Positions 52,995 through 62,435 of a stretch of DNA of 64,000 nt are shown here, one piece after another. A program made the position numbers and the translations under genes. The notes under the pieces were generated by a model that was not told where the DNA came from, searched no databases, and saw only the letters and a program-made list of their open reading frames with translations. The stretch is taken from the NCBI GenBank assembly GCA_023667145.1, contig JAMPAQ010000001.1, forward strand, positions 1,042,912 to 1,106,911, given 5' to 3'. The stretch is from Pseudoflavonifractor sp. (lineage in GTDB: Bacteria > Bacteroidota > Bacteroidia > Bacteroidales > Muribaculaceae). How positions within the stretch are numbered: position 1 is the stretch's first letter; every line of letters starts with the position of its first letter.

Positions 52995-55184
52995 ATGAAA
53001 AAGATTGACCGACAGACCGTACAGCGAATACTCGACACTGCCGACATCGTGGAGGTGGTGAGCGACTTCGTGCATCTCAAGCGACGTGGGTCAGGATATA
53101 TCGGATTATGTCCGTTTCACAATGAGAGGACCCCATCTTTTTCCGTATCCAAGACAAAAAATATCTGCAAGTGTTTCTCGTGTGGCAAGGGGGGCAGCCC
53201 GGTCAACTTCATCATGGAGCATGAACAGCTCAGCTACAATGAGGCCCTGCGCTATCTCGCCAAGAAGTACAATATCGAGATACAGGAACACGAGATGAGC
53301 GACGAGGAACGCCGTCAGGAGAGCGAGCGGGAGAGCATGTTGGCCATCAACGAGTTTGCGATGCAGCACTTCGAGCACAATCTCACCGACACTGCCGACG
53401 GTCGCGACATCGGACTTGCATATTTCCACGAACGCGGCATCAACGAGGCTATGATAAGGCGCTTCCATCTCGGATACTCCCTCGACCGCCGCAACGACCT
53501 CCACGACGCGGCCATCGCCAAGGGATACAGCGAGAAATATCTTGTTGATACCGGTCTATGCTCACGCAATGACCGTGGACAGGTCTATGACCGGTTCAAG
53601 AGCCGCGTGATGTACCCGATATTCTCGGTCTCAGGCAAGGTCATCGCGTTTGGCGGACGCACACTGCGTTCTGACAAGACTGTCGCCAAGTATGTCAACT
53701 CGCCCGAATCGACAATCTACAGCAAGAGCCGTGAGCTCTATGGACTCTATCAGGCCAAGCAGGCTATTGTCAGGCACGACAAGTGTATCCTCGTCGAGGG
53801 ATATATGGATGTCATATCGATGCACCAGTCAGGGGTCGAGAATGTGGTGGCCTCCTCGGGTACATCGTTGACCGAGGGACAGATAAGGCTCATCCACCGT
53901 TTCACCGACAATGTGACAGTCATTTACGACGGCGACGCCGCCGGCATCAAGGCATCCTTGCGCGGCATCGACATGCTGCTTGCCGAGGGGCTGAACGTGA
54001 GGGTACTGTTGCTCCCCGATGGAGACGACCCTGACTCATTTGCCCAGAGCCACTCGGCAACTGAGCTTGAGGAGTATCTTGCAACCCACGAGACCGATTT
54101 CATAAGATTCAAGACCGACATCCTGTTGCGCGGGACGGCCAATGACCCGATACAGCGGGCCAAGGTAATCAACGACATCGTCAGCTCGATATCGGTCATC
54201 CCCGATGAGATCACGCGCAGTGTCTACATCAAGGAATGTAGCCGTATGCTTGAGATTGGCGAGAAAGTGCTCGCGGCACAAGTGGCCCGCCTTTTTGCCG
54301 AAAAGGCCGAGAAGCAGCGACGTGACAGCGAATATCGCCGTGCGACCGACGATACGCTCACACCCGCCTCCAACGCGACAAACCAGTCAGATACGACAGC
54401 CCGGACACCCCATACAGAGGAGAATGTCATCGAAAACAAGGATGACGCGTCGCGGCTGTTGCCATACGAGATGGCGGTGCTGCGTCATGTCCTCAAATAC
54501 GGGATGCTCGATTTTTGCGAGGTAGCCGAAGCTGATGGTTCCACGCGACCCATGAATGTCCTCGACTACGTCACGATGACCCTGCGTGAGGACGACATAT
54601 CGTTCTCAAACGACATGGTCAGACATGCCTTCGACGAGGCACGGAGAGTCAGCATGGCCGATTGGCCCGAGGCGATAGCACGATTCCGAGCCGAGGCCGA
54701 GACCGACCGCAGCCGGTACATAGTCGGCATGGAGGAGTCACTGCGCTCATCCGATGTCGACGTGGCAACCATCCAGCGCAAGGAGCGCGAGCTGATATCA
54801 ATCGCCGACCAACGCCGTGACGAGGCCATCGCCGATTTTGCCGCGTCATTCATACAGCGCTCGCTCATCAACCATCCCGACGACCATATCAGGGCCATAA
54901 CCCTCGACCTCGTCAGCGAGAAATACGTTCTCAGCAAAGTCCACACAAAATACGCCCACATCGAGACCGAGCGCGACCGCCTCGCCGACCTCGTGCCGAG
55001 GGCGGTCTTTGAGCTGAAGGATGCCATCCTCGACTGTGAGATACGTCAAGTGCGCGACCGTCTGCGACAGACCTCCGACCCATCTGACATACACACACTG
55101 ATGTCGCGCCACATCGAGCTGGCACGCATCAAGGCCGAGTTTGCCCGCTACCTCGGCGACCGCATCGTCGCCCCCCGCGACTGA
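52995..55184 (+). CDS. dnaG: DNA primase DnaG
   Basis: This 729-residue enzyme makes RNA primers for replication. The CHC2 zinc finger is at Cys39, His42, Cys60 and Cys63 (LCPFHNERTPSF...CKCFSCGKGG). The RNA polymerase core carries the Toprim motif VEGYMDVISMHQSGVENVVASSGTSLT and VIYDGDAAGIKASLRG. A Ser/Thr-rich linker (about 450-480) precedes a helical C-terminal region that should bind DnaB helicase. It is longer than the usual 580-660 residues because of that tail, as is normal in Bacteroidales. A clean promoter at 52887 fixes the start. Confidence 0.96.
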   Translation: MKKIDRQTVQRILDTADIVEVVSDFVHLKRRGSGYIGLCPFHNERTPSFSVSKTKNICKCFSCGKGGSPVNFIMEHEQLSYNEALRYLAKKYNIEIQEHEMSDEERRQESERESMLAINEFAMQHFEHNLTDTADGRDIGLAYFHERGINEAMIRRFHLGYSLDRRNDLHDAAIAKGYSEKYLVDTGLCSRNDRGQVYDRFKSRVMYPIFSVSGKVIAFGGRTLRSDKTVAKYVNSPESTIYSKSRELYGLYQAKQAIVRHDKCILVEGYMDVISMHQSGVENVVASSGTSLTEGQIRLIHRFTDNVTVIYDGDAAGIKASLRGIDMLLAEGLNVRVLLLPDGDDPDSFAQSHSATELEEYLATHETDFIRFKTDILLRGTANDPIQRAKVINDIVSSISVIPDEITRSVYIKECSRMLEIGEKVLAAQVARLFAEKAEKQRRDSEYRRATDDTLTPASNATNQSDTTARTPHTEENVIENKDDASRLLPYEMAVLRHVLKYGMLDFCEVAEADGSTRPMNVLDYVTMTLREDDISFSNDMVRHAFDEARRVSMADWPEAIARFRAEAETDRSRYIVGMEESLRSSDVDVATIQRKERELISIADQRRDEAIADFAASFIQRSLINHPDDHIRAITLDLVSEKYVLSKVHTKYAHIETERDRLADLVPRAVFELKDAILDCEIRQVRDRLRQTSDPSDIHTLMSRHIELARIKAEFARYLGDRIVAPRD

Positions 55185-55507
55185 CTCACGACATCCCGTA
55201 CCAATTGTATGGGGATTCAAAACCTATATAATAATCACGAATTAGATTACAGAATTTTGTCTCCCGAAAGCGTGCAGGAACTTTTTCGGGGAAAAGTTTG
55301 TTTATTCGGTAATTGGTGTTAACTTTGCAACACCATTGAGGAAAGCATACCCGATATCACGTCCAAAGCCGTAAGCGGGCGATTGCCGACCTCCAACTCC
55401 AACCACCATTTACTATTTATCAACTCTTTGACAGAGAATAGTGTGCCAACGCACACGACAAAGTCTAAACGGACATCTCATTATACATTATACCCCCTTA
55501 ATTGTTT
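55185..55507. other. Intergenic stretch holding the rho promoter and long leader
   Basis: These 323 bases hold no gene that I can support. The only clear element is the rho promoter at 55297-55327; the remaining 180 bases form the rho leader. Confidence 0.7.
55297..55327 (+). promoter_or_regulatory. Promoter of rho
   Basis: TTTG at 55297-55300, a 19-base spacer and TAACTTTG at 55320-55327 are a perfect consensus. The leader to the start codon is about 175 nt, long enough for the Rho-dependent autoregulation known in E. coli. Confidence 0.82.
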
Positions 55508-57568
55508 ATGTACAATATTTCAGATCTCAACGCAATGAGCGACAACGAGCTCAAAACGATTGCAGAATCCATGGGAATCAAGAAAGTCGATTCCGCAGAA
55601 AAGGACGACATCATCTACAAGATACTCGACCAACAGGCCATCGACGTGGCCTCATCGGCCGAGAAAAAACGCCGCACAGCCACCAAGGAGCCTAAGCCAC
55701 GGAAAGAGAGGCAAGCCAAGACACCACAACAGACAAGCGACTCCACTCCGGCCACTGACGACCAGCCTACAGCCGATGCGTCCAAGGAGCCCAAGCGGCG
55801 AGGCCGCAAACCCGGTCAAAAAAATGCCAGCAATGCGGAAAGTCAGGCGGTATCAGAGGCCGTACAGCCGGAGCAGACCGATACAGCTAATGACAATGCC
55901 AATCCTGACACAGCAAGCGGCGAGCCGGCAAGGGAACCCCGCAAACGTGGTCGCAAACCGGCCAATCGCAATACTGCCGACAACAATCAGGAGATAATGC
56001 CGCAACTGCCGACCATTATCGAACAACCTACCGCCGACAGTCACGAGGAGCAGCCCATACCGACATCCGACAACGACCAAGAGGATGGAGACAACACGAC
56101 ACAGGACCGCCCCACTGACACAGTGAACAATTCACCCGTGAACGAGAATCCCGAGGCCGTGCAACTCCAGGAGGACGCTCAGCGTCAACAGGGGCAATCG
56201 AAGTTCAGCCCCAAGAATAACCCCTCGCTCGTCTCATTCTTCCCGCGTGCCGAGGGGCGGCGCTTTGTACCTCGCTCACAGCGTGAGAAAGAGGAGGCCG
56301 CTGCAGCAGCCGCGATTGCCGCTGCAAGCGCCCCCATCATCATCCATGAGCCGGGACAAGAACCCAAGCAAAATAAACAGCAGAAAAAGCAAAAGAACCG
56401 CAACCAGCAGCCACAGCTACAGCAGCCACAGTCGGTGTCACAATACAACTTTGACGGACTACTCAACTCGGTTGGTGTCCTTGAGTTGATGCCTGATGGA
56501 TATGGATTCCTACGGTCGAGCGACTACAACTACCTGTCATCGCCCGACGACGTGTATGTCACCCCGCAGCAGGTAAAGACCTACGGACTCAAGACCGGCG
56601 ATGTAGTCGAGTGTACAATACGGCCGCCCAAGGAGGGAGAGAAATATTTCCCGCTGAGCAACGTGCTCAAGGTCAACGGACGCAACCCGGAGTATATCCG
56701 CGACCGTGTCCCCTTTGAGCATCTCACCCCGCTTTTCCCCGATGAGAAGTTTGACCTCACATCAGGTCGGTCGTGCAACCTCTCGACTCGCGTGGTCGAT
56801 ATGTTCGCCCCCATCGGCAAGGGTCAGCGAGCACTCATAGTCGCACCGCCTAAGACGGGTAAGACAATACTGCTCAAGGATATAGCCAATGCGATTGCAG
56901 AGAACCATCCCGACACATACATCATCATACTCCTCATCGACGAGCGTCCCGAGGAAGTCACCGACATGTCACGTTCGGTCAATGCCGAGGTTATCGCCTC
57001 GACATTTGACGAGCCCGCCGACCGTCACGTCAAGATTGCCTCAATAGTGCTTGAGAAGGCAAAGCGTATGGTCGAGTGTGGTCATGACGTAGTCATATTG
57101 CTTGACTCGATCACCCGTCTCGCTCGCGCCTACAACACCGTCTCCCCCGCGTCAGGCAAGATACTGTCGGGAGGTGTCGATGCCAACGCGTTGCAGAAAC
57201 CTAAGAGATTCTTTGGTGCCGCCCGTAACATCGAGCGTGGAGGGTCGTTGACAATCATCGCCACAGCCCTCACCGAGACATCGTCAAAGATGGACGAGGT
57301 GATATTTGAGGAGTTCAAGGGAACCGGCAACATGGAGCTGCAACTCGACCGCAAGCTGTCCAACAAGCGCATCTTCCCTGCCGTCGACATCACCGCCTCC
57401 TCGACACGACGCGATGACTTGCTGCTGCGTCCCGAGACCCTTAACCGCATGTGGATCATGCGCCGCTTCCTCTCCGACCGCAACTCCATCGAGGCGATGG
57501 AGTTTATCAAGGACCGCATGGAGCGCACGACCGACAACGAGGAGCTGCTCCGCACCATGGGCGATTGA
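55508..57568 (+). CDS. rho: Transcription termination factor Rho with long disordered insert
   Basis: This hexameric RNA helicase of about 686 residues ends transcription. It has an N-terminal SAP-like helix pair ([42 protein letters not shown]) and a region of about 260 residues (about 55-310) rich in Lys, Arg, Pro, Gln, Asn, Asp and Glu. That region includes three KRGRKP-type basic motifs. The RNA-binding OB fold ([26 protein letters not shown]) and the ATPase core follow, with APPKTGKT at 446-453, [13 protein letters not shown] and [21 protein letters not shown]. The ATG at 55508 is preferred over an in-frame TTG at 55502. The insert makes it far longer than the usual 420 residues, as in other Bacteroidetes. 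Confidence 0.96.
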   Translation: MYNISDLNAMSDNELKTIAESMGIKKVDSAEKDDIIYKILDQQAIDVASSAEKKRRTATKEPKPRKERQAKTPQQTSDSTPATDDQPTADASKEPKRRGRKPGQKNASNAESQAVSEAVQPEQTDTANDNANPDTASGEPAREPRKRGRKPANRNTADNNQEIMPQLPTIIEQPTADSHEEQPIPTSDNDQEDGDNTTQDRPTDTVNNSPVNENPEAVQLQEDAQRQQGQSKFSPKNNPSLVSFFPRAEGRRFVPRSQREKEEAAAAAAIAAASAPIIIHEPGQEPKQNKQQKKQKNRNQQPQLQQPQSVSQYNFDGLLNSVGVLELMPDGYGFLRSSDYNYLSSPDDVYVTPQQVKTYGLKTGDVVECTIRPPKEGEKYFPLSNVLKVNGRNPEYIRDRVPFEHLTPLFPDEKFDLTSGRSCNLSTRVVDMFAPIGKGQRALIVAPPKTGKTILLKDIANAIAENHPDTYIIILLIDERPEEVTDMSRSVNAEVIASTFDEPADRHVKIASIVLEKAKRMVECGHDVVILLDSITRLARAYNTVSPASGKILSGGVDANALQKPKRFFGAARNIERGGSLTIIATALTETSSKMDEVIFEEFKGTGNMELQLDRKLSNKRIFPAVDITASSTRRDDLLLRPETLNRMWIMRRFLSDRNSIEAMEFIKDRMERTTDNEELLRTMGD

Positions 57569-57598
57569 CCCCACAACGTTATCCGACACATCATCAAC

Positions 57599-57634
57599 AG
57601 TCCCGTCGCCCATACGAGGCGGCGGGACTTTTTT
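57599..57634 (+). terminator. Intrinsic terminator after rho
   Basis: 57599-57610 pairs with 57618-57629 (12 positions, one G-T wobble) and is followed by TTTTTT. It is a classical Rho-independent terminator at the end of the rho gene itself. Confidence 0.87.
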
Positions 57635-57755
57635 GTCACTACTTGTTTAGGCAAAAGTTAGATAAATTCGCGTCTATTCGCAAGACATACTACTGCAAAT
57701 CAATGGTATACTATTGTATAGCATTTAGATTTCACCTGCTCAGACACGCGATTGC

Positions 57756-57786
57756 TTTCCCACACATATAAAGTCGATTAATTTTG
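57756..57786 (+). promoter_or_regulatory. Promoter of the GH97 gene
   Basis: TTTC at 57756-57759, a 19-base spacer and TAATTTTG at 57779-57786, the same arrangement as at fabI. The start codon is 52 bases further on. Confidence 0.65.
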
Positions 57787-57838
57787 CAATCACAATATAC
57801 AGAGATAATACACTTGTCATCTATCACACCAAACTATC

Positions 57839-59869
57839 ATGAGAACAGGATATACAAAATCTCGCGGCACACGCCTCATCGCTTCCTTGGCAATCGTTCC
57901 CGCCATCATGCTCTCAGGCTGTGGCTCGGCCTCAGTCTACACGCTCAACTCACCCGATGGAAAAACCCGCATCACCGTAAAGGAAGATAAGGGACATCTC
58001 TTTTATAGTGTCACCCGTGACGGCAAGCCGGTCATCAACGATTCACGGCTCTCCATGCGGTTACGCGAGGGCAATCTCGGCGATGATGTCAGCATAACGG
58101 GCACACACCGGGCATCATTCGACGAAAACTGGGATCAGCCATGGGGCGAGGAAGTCACCATACGCAACAACTATAACGAGCTGACAGTGGATCTCGCCGA
58201 AAAAGGAGATGCCGAAAAGAAGTTCTCTGTCATTTTCCGGGCATTTGACGATGGTGTTGGATTCCGTTACGCTGTCCCGGAGCAGAAAAATCTCAGCGAA
58301 GTGACAATTGATGACGAGGATACGCAATTTGCCATCGCCTCCGATGCCACGACATGGTCTATTCCATGGAATCATCCATACTATGAGGCTCTCTATCGCA
58401 AGGCATCACTCAGTGAGATGAGCGACACTGTGGCCGCACCGCTGACCATGCGACTCAATGACTCACTCTACGTGACCATACACGAAGCCGCACTCACCGA
58501 CTACGCGTCGATGAACCTTTTCCGTCCCGATTCCTCCAATCGGCTTGCCTCCTATCTCACGCCATGGTCGACGGGGGAAAAAGTGCGCACACGGACACCA
58601 TTCGTTACACCATGGCGCACTGTGATAATCGCCGAAAAACCCGGAGACCTCATGCTGTCGAGACTGATGCTCAACCTCAACGAACCATGCGCCATCGACG
58701 ACACCTCATGGATAGAACCGGGGCGCTATATCGGTATATGGTGGGCAATCCACATGAAAGACTACACATGGCATCAGGGCCCCAAGCATGGAGCCAATAC
58801 CGCCAACACCAAACGTTACATCGACTTTGCGGCAGCCAACGGCTATCAGGGCGTGCTGGTCGAGGGTTGGAATTACGGATGGGATGGTGACTGGACAGCC
58901 CATGGGCATCCTATATCATTCACACGTCCATATCCCGACTTTGATATAAAGGAAATCACCGACTACGCCCGCAGCAAGGGTGTGAGGCTCGTAGGCCATC
59001 ATGAGACCGGCGGCAATGCCTCGGCCTATGAGAATCAGATTGACAGCGCCATGTCCATGTATGCCTCCATGGGGGTAAACGCCGTCAAGACAGGATATGT
59101 CAACAATCTTCTTGACAACAAGGAGCTGCACGGAAGCCAATACGGCGTGCGCCACTACCGCAAGGTGATTGAGACTGCCGCGCGACATCACATAATGATT
59201 GATAACCACGAGCCGGTGATGCCGACGGGTCTGCAACGCACCTATCCCAACCTCATGACACAGGAAGGTGTGCGCGGTCAGGAGTATGACGCATGGTCAC
59301 CCGATGGCGGCAACCCACCCGAACACACTGTCACCATCCCATTCACCCGCTGTCTCGCCGGACCCGTAGATTTCACGCCCGGTACATTCAATTTCACTAA
59401 TACAGCCGTCCCCACCACGCGCCCAAACACCACATTGGCCAAGCAACTGGCCCTGTCGGTGGTGATATTCAGCCCATTACAGATGTCGTCTGACAAGATT
59501 GAGAACTACGAGGGCCGTCCCGAACTTGAGTTCATCGCCAATTGTCCCGCGACATGGAGCCAGACCGTAGTACCTCACGCATCGATTGGCGAATACGTCA
59601 CTGTCGCACGCAAGAGTTGCGATGACGGCTCATGGTGGATAGGCAGCATCACAAACACCGAGCCGCGAGACCTCACCCTACAACTGTCTTTTCTCGATAA
59701 GGACCGCAAGTACAAGGCTAAGATTTTTGCCGACGGCGAGGATGCCGATTATACCGACAACCCTTACCCTGTCGAGATAACCGAGATAGAGGTCGACAGC
59801 ACCTCCGAACTCCCCCTCCACCTCGCCCGCAGCGGCGGCGCCGCCATCATGATCCACCCTGCATCATGA
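57839..59869 (+). CDS. Glycoside hydrolase family 97 lipoprotein (SusB-like)
   Basis: This 676-residue protein has a lipoprotein signal ending LSGC (Cys28), an N-terminal beta-sandwich (about 30-290), a TIM barrel (about 300-570) and a C-terminal beta domain. SusB of B. thetaiotaomicron uses Glu439, Glu508 and Glu532. Glu389 (GHHETGG), Glu458 (NHEP) and Glu482 (GQEY) occur here with exactly the same spacing (69 and 24), so this is probably an inverting alpha-glucosidase acting on starch- or maltodextrin-type substrates. It stands without SusC/SusD partners in view. The motifs are seen directly; the SusB numbering is from memory. Confidence 0.92.
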   Translation: MRTGYTKSRGTRLIASLAIVPAIMLSGCGSASVYTLNSPDGKTRITVKEDKGHLFYSVTRDGKPVINDSRLSMRLREGNLGDDVSITGTHRASFDENWDQPWGEEVTIRNNYNELTVDLAEKGDAEKKFSVIFRAFDDGVGFRYAVPEQKNLSEVTIDDEDTQFAIASDATTWSIPWNHPYYEALYRKASLSEMSDTVAAPLTMRLNDSLYVTIHEAALTDYASMNLFRPDSSNRLASYLTPWSTGEKVRTRTPFVTPWRTVIIAEKPGDLMLSRLMLNLNEPCAIDDTSWIEPGRYIGIWWAIHMKDYTWHQGPKHGANTANTKRYIDFAAANGYQGVLVEGWNYGWDGDWTAHGHPISFTRPYPDFDIKEITDYARSKGVRLVGHHETGGNASAYENQIDSAMSMYASMGVNAVKTGYVNNLLDNKELHGSQYGVRHYRKVIETAARHHIMIDNHEPVMPTGLQRTYPNLMTQEGVRGQEYDAWSPDGGNPPEHTVTIPFTRCLAGPVDFTPGTFNFTNTAVPTTRPNTTLAKQLALSVVIFSPLQMSSDKIENYEGRPELEFIANCPATWSQTVVPHASIGEYVTVARKSCDDGSWWIGSITNTEPRDLTLQLSFLDKDRKYKAKIFADGEDADYTDNPYPVEITEIEVDSTSELPLHLARSGGAAIMIHPAS

Positions 59870-59961
59870 CACTCCCCGCACCATCCCCCGACACAGCCGA
59901 CCGAAAGCCCTGACATTGGCCAATAATAGGATGGTAACATTAAAAGGAGGCCGTACCAAAC

Positions 59962-60007
59962 GAACTGCACCCCAAAAGTCATTTGTCTAACTTTTGGGGT
60001 GCAGTTC
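59962..60007. repeat. 18-bp perfect inverted repeat beside the IS remnant
   Basis: 59962-59979 is the exact complement of 59990-60007 (GAACTGCACCCCAAAAGT and its reverse), with a 10-base centre. It lies between the GH97 gene and the transposase remnant, has no T-tract, and could be paired insertion-sequence ends or a terminator. Confidence 0.65.
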
Positions 60008-60142
60008 ATGCCATCCCACCCCTAAAATCAATGCAATTAAAATAAGAGTCTGTTTACTTTTAACTGCGATTAAACGTTAGATATGTTTTGTCAAGTGTTT
60101 GATAGTTGCAAAGTCAATCATATCTTCTGCGGATTCCTCAGT

Positions 60143-60810
60143 CTACTCATAATTTTGAGTGGGTCTGCGGAACCCGCCAAGCCATGCATACCTTGTCCCT
60201 ACCACAAGTCCATAGGCAAGTCTGGAGTCATGTCTGCCGACAGGATCAACCCGTCTGCCAAGGATGAATCCGTTTCGGTCAACAACAATACTCCGCTTGA
60301 TGCCCTTTACTTTTTTATTGACACCAAACCCGTTGTCGCTCTTTCGGTTACCCCATTTGACGCTCTGGGTGTCAAGTACCCCGACAGATGGAGTCCCATT
60401 CTGTTTTCTGCTTCTGCGGATTCGCTTGATAGCTCTTTCGATGAAATGCCCTATCCGTCCATTCTTCCGCCATTTGCGGAAGAATTTATATACAGACTGC
60501 CACTTGAGAAAGTCCTTTGGAAGCATACGCCATTGGCAACCGCTGACCAACACATACAGGATTGCCTCAAAGATGAGGCAGAGGGAATATTTGCGTTTGC
60601 GACAATCATTTTCAAAGAGGTAGGTTCACCTACCCATATTCTGCGTTGTTGCAATTTGGGCAAAAGAAAAAAGCACTGAATATCAACTGATTTCAGTGCT
60701 TTGCTGAGATTTTCAAATCCCATCTGTGATTCGCCTGGAGCCATTAAACTCCGACGCTGTATCGTGAGTATCAGGGAGTTATGAGAAGCCATCTGTTGTG
60801 ACTCACGCAT
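60143..60810 (-). pseudogene. IS5-family transposase remnant
   Basis: On the minus strand the frame ending at 60143 reads CRKRKYSLCLIFEAILYVLVSGCQWRMLPKDFLKWQSVYKFFRKW, then VGVLDTQSVKWG and a strand around VVDRNGFILG. These are the N-terminal (G-C-Q-W-R-x-L-P) and first DDE-Asp (DTQSV) regions of IS5-type transposases. The upstream part (SKALKSVDIQCFFLLPKLQQRRIWVGEPTSL, from 60810) is in another frame, joined near 60610 by a -1 shift. The C-terminus breaks off after HDSRLAYGLVVG, before the second Asp and the Glu. A -7 box (TAACTTTG, minus strand) lies at 60862-60869. The gene cannot be functional in its present form. Confidence 0.72.
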
Positions 60811-60861
60811 ATCTCACGCTCATACTTCAATGTTCTTCACCGGAATGCAATTCCGTTATTG

Positions 60862-60869
60862 CAAAGTTA
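60862..60869 (-). promoter_or_regulatory. -7 box upstream of the transposase remnant
   Basis: TAACTTTG on the minus strand matches the -7 element and lies 52 bases before the ATG at 60810. No TTG is found at the -33 position. Confidence 0.4.
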
Positions 60870-60942
60870 ATAAATTATTTCCAATCCTCCATCGCTCAGC
60901 GTGTTAAAAATCCTTTGGTTCATCTTCGGCGGGGACGGAGGC

Positions 60943-62256
60943 TTATGATTCCATATCATCAAGCGAAAGACCTACATAGCCGATTTTCCAACCTTTCTGT
61001 TTCCGGCAGATGGTTTCGGACTTCGCTTCAAGTTTGTGGAGGTCTATCCGATTTTTGTTTCGCTTGATCTCGCCGATGATGATTTCGCGGTCTGCCTCAT
61101 TTACGGCAATCAGGTCAATCTCGTTGCGGCCGTCTTTTTCCCAATAGTTCGTCACGATGTTGTAAAGTCCGGTTTCGCGGTAGAACTGACGGAAGTAGCG
61201 TTCAAGTATCCAGCCGGAGAATGTGTCGTAGTCAGCACCAACTTTCTCACGCACATAATTCAGATTGCCAATTTCCACGGCACTGCGGTATTTATAGATG
61301 AACCGAAACCAGAAGTTGAGGAAATTGTCTTTGATGCCATATTTCACATTGCGGCTTCCCGGTGCGGCAAGATATGGACGATAGCGGTAAAGAAGGTCGT
61401 AGGTGTTTTCGAGTTTGTCAAGATAACCTCCGGCCTCAATGCCTGTATAGGATTTGATCTCTCCTCGCTCGTTGAACCCTGACGCTATTGCGGAAAGGAT
61501 TGAAAAATAGTTGCCGTAATCTTTGCCAAACTCATCAGACAGCAGTTCTTTCCCCTCCTCAATAAAATAGGAGCCAAAAGAGAGGACAGAGTCCAGAATC
61601 TTATCCTTGGTGAAAGCTCCGGTCTGCACTAATTGCTCTACATATTTTGCGACACCGCCTGTTATCATGTACATTGCCAACAAGTCGTCCGGAGTATAAT
61701 CGGGATTGTTGTCGTGCATAATCTCACTCAGTGTCCGCAGCGGAAATTCACGCAGACGCATTCTTGAAGTAGCACGTCCATAAAGAGGCTCCTTGCGGTC
61801 ATCGAAGATTTTTGTCATCATCGAGTATAGCGAGCCACATATTATAAGGTTTATCCGAGCTTCTTGTTTATTGGAGTCCCATACATTCTGCATCTCGCTG
61901 AAGAATGCCTCGTTGACATACTTGAAGTTCTGAAATTCATCGAACACAAGCGTGAAGTGTCGTCGTCTGGCAATCTGCATTATGGCAGAAAAGAGCTTTG
62001 CCATGCTTGTAAATTCGCCAATCTCCTCACCAAGACGGTCACGGATAGTATCGGCAAGCTCCGCACAAAGGAGAGTTTCGCTTTTCCTTGCTACAAAGAA
62101 GTAAATCATATCGTCAGCACCATAAGCGTGCTTTATAAGCGTGGTTTTGCCTATGCGTCTGCGACCGGTGATTACTGTCATCTGCGCGTATTGCCTCGAT
62201 GTTTCCTCAATTTTTCTGAGCGTCTGTGTTTCTATTTCTCTGTCGTAGAATTTCAT
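60943..62256 (-). CDS. AAA ATPase with DUF234-type nuclease-like C-terminus
   Basis: This 437-residue protein belongs to the 'archaeal-type' ATPase family (PF01637 plus DUF234). Walker A GRRRIGKT is at residues 31-38, Walker B LVFDEFQN near 103, and the sensor-like block LIICGSLYSMMTKIF follows. The middle is a winged-helix region (about 245-300), and the C-terminal DUF234 domain carries a PD-(D/E)xK-like signature (Glu-Ile-Asp-Leu-Ile ... Ile-Ile-Gly-Glu-Ile-Lys). These genes are frequent in gut Bacteroidales, often near mobile DNA, and their role is unproven. A strong promoter lies upstream, with a 31-bp dyad over the transcription start. Confidence 0.88.
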   Translation of the reverse strand: MKFYDREIETQTLRKIEETSRQYAQMTVITGRRRIGKTTLIKHAYGADDMIYFFVARKSETLLCAELADTIRDRLGEEIGEFTSMAKLFSAIMQIARRRHFTLVFDEFQNFKYVNEAFFSEMQNVWDSNKQEARINLIICGSLYSMMTKIFDDRKEPLYGRATSRMRLREFPLRTLSEIMHDNNPDYTPDDLLAMYMITGGVAKYVEQLVQTGAFTKDKILDSVLSFGSYFIEEGKELLSDEFGKDYGNYFSILSAIASGFNERGEIKSYTGIEAGGYLDKLENTYDLLYRYRPYLAAPGSRNVKYGIKDNFLNFWFRFIYKYRSAVEIGNLNYVREKVGADYDTFSGWILERYFRQFYRETGLYNIVTNYWEKDGRNEIDLIAVNEADREIIIGEIKRNKNRIDLHKLEAKSETICRKQKGWKIGYVGLSLDDMES

Positions 62257-62261
62257 ATTAC

Positions 62262-62292
62262 TGCAACGGCTGTTACTGTAACCGCTGTTGCA
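62262..62292. promoter_or_regulatory. Palindrome over the transcription start of the ATPase gene
   Basis: A 31-bp dyad centred on 62277 has arms TGCAAC/GTTGCA (62262-62267 and 62287-62292) and GTTAC/GTAAC (62272-62276 and 62278-62282). It touches the -7 box and covers the likely start of transcription, so it suits an operator or a 5' mRNA hairpin. Confidence 0.65.
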
Positions 62293-62321
62293 AAATTACA
62301 CAAAAGCCATAAGACTACCAA
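62291..62321 (-). promoter_or_regulatory. Promoter of the DUF234 ATPase gene
   Basis: On the minus strand TTGG (62318-62321), 19 bases and TAATTTTG (62291-62298) form a consensus promoter 35 bases before the start codon at 62256. Confidence 0.78.
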
Positions 62322-62435
62322 ATTTCCCAATACCGATTGACAGATTATTTAGTGTTAAAAACTTAGGAGAGGCACGACTTCACTACTTAATATTTCCAGA
62401 GGATTCATTGTTTGCTCGGCTATTACAAAACATCT

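Noticed and set aside
59764-60009. 81-residue minus-strand frame reading through the 18-bp inverted repeat
   Set aside because: Its start lies in the palindrome and it overlaps the end of GH97; chance frame.
60600-60625. Programmed -1 frameshift signal in the transposase remnant
   Set aside because: The AAAA run is not a standard slippery heptamer, and the gene is also truncated at its C-terminus, so decay is the simpler reading.
60083-60679. 198-residue open frame on the plus strand
   Set aside because: It is the antisense shadow of the transposase remnant; its sequence has no family features and the minus frame has clear IS5 motifs.
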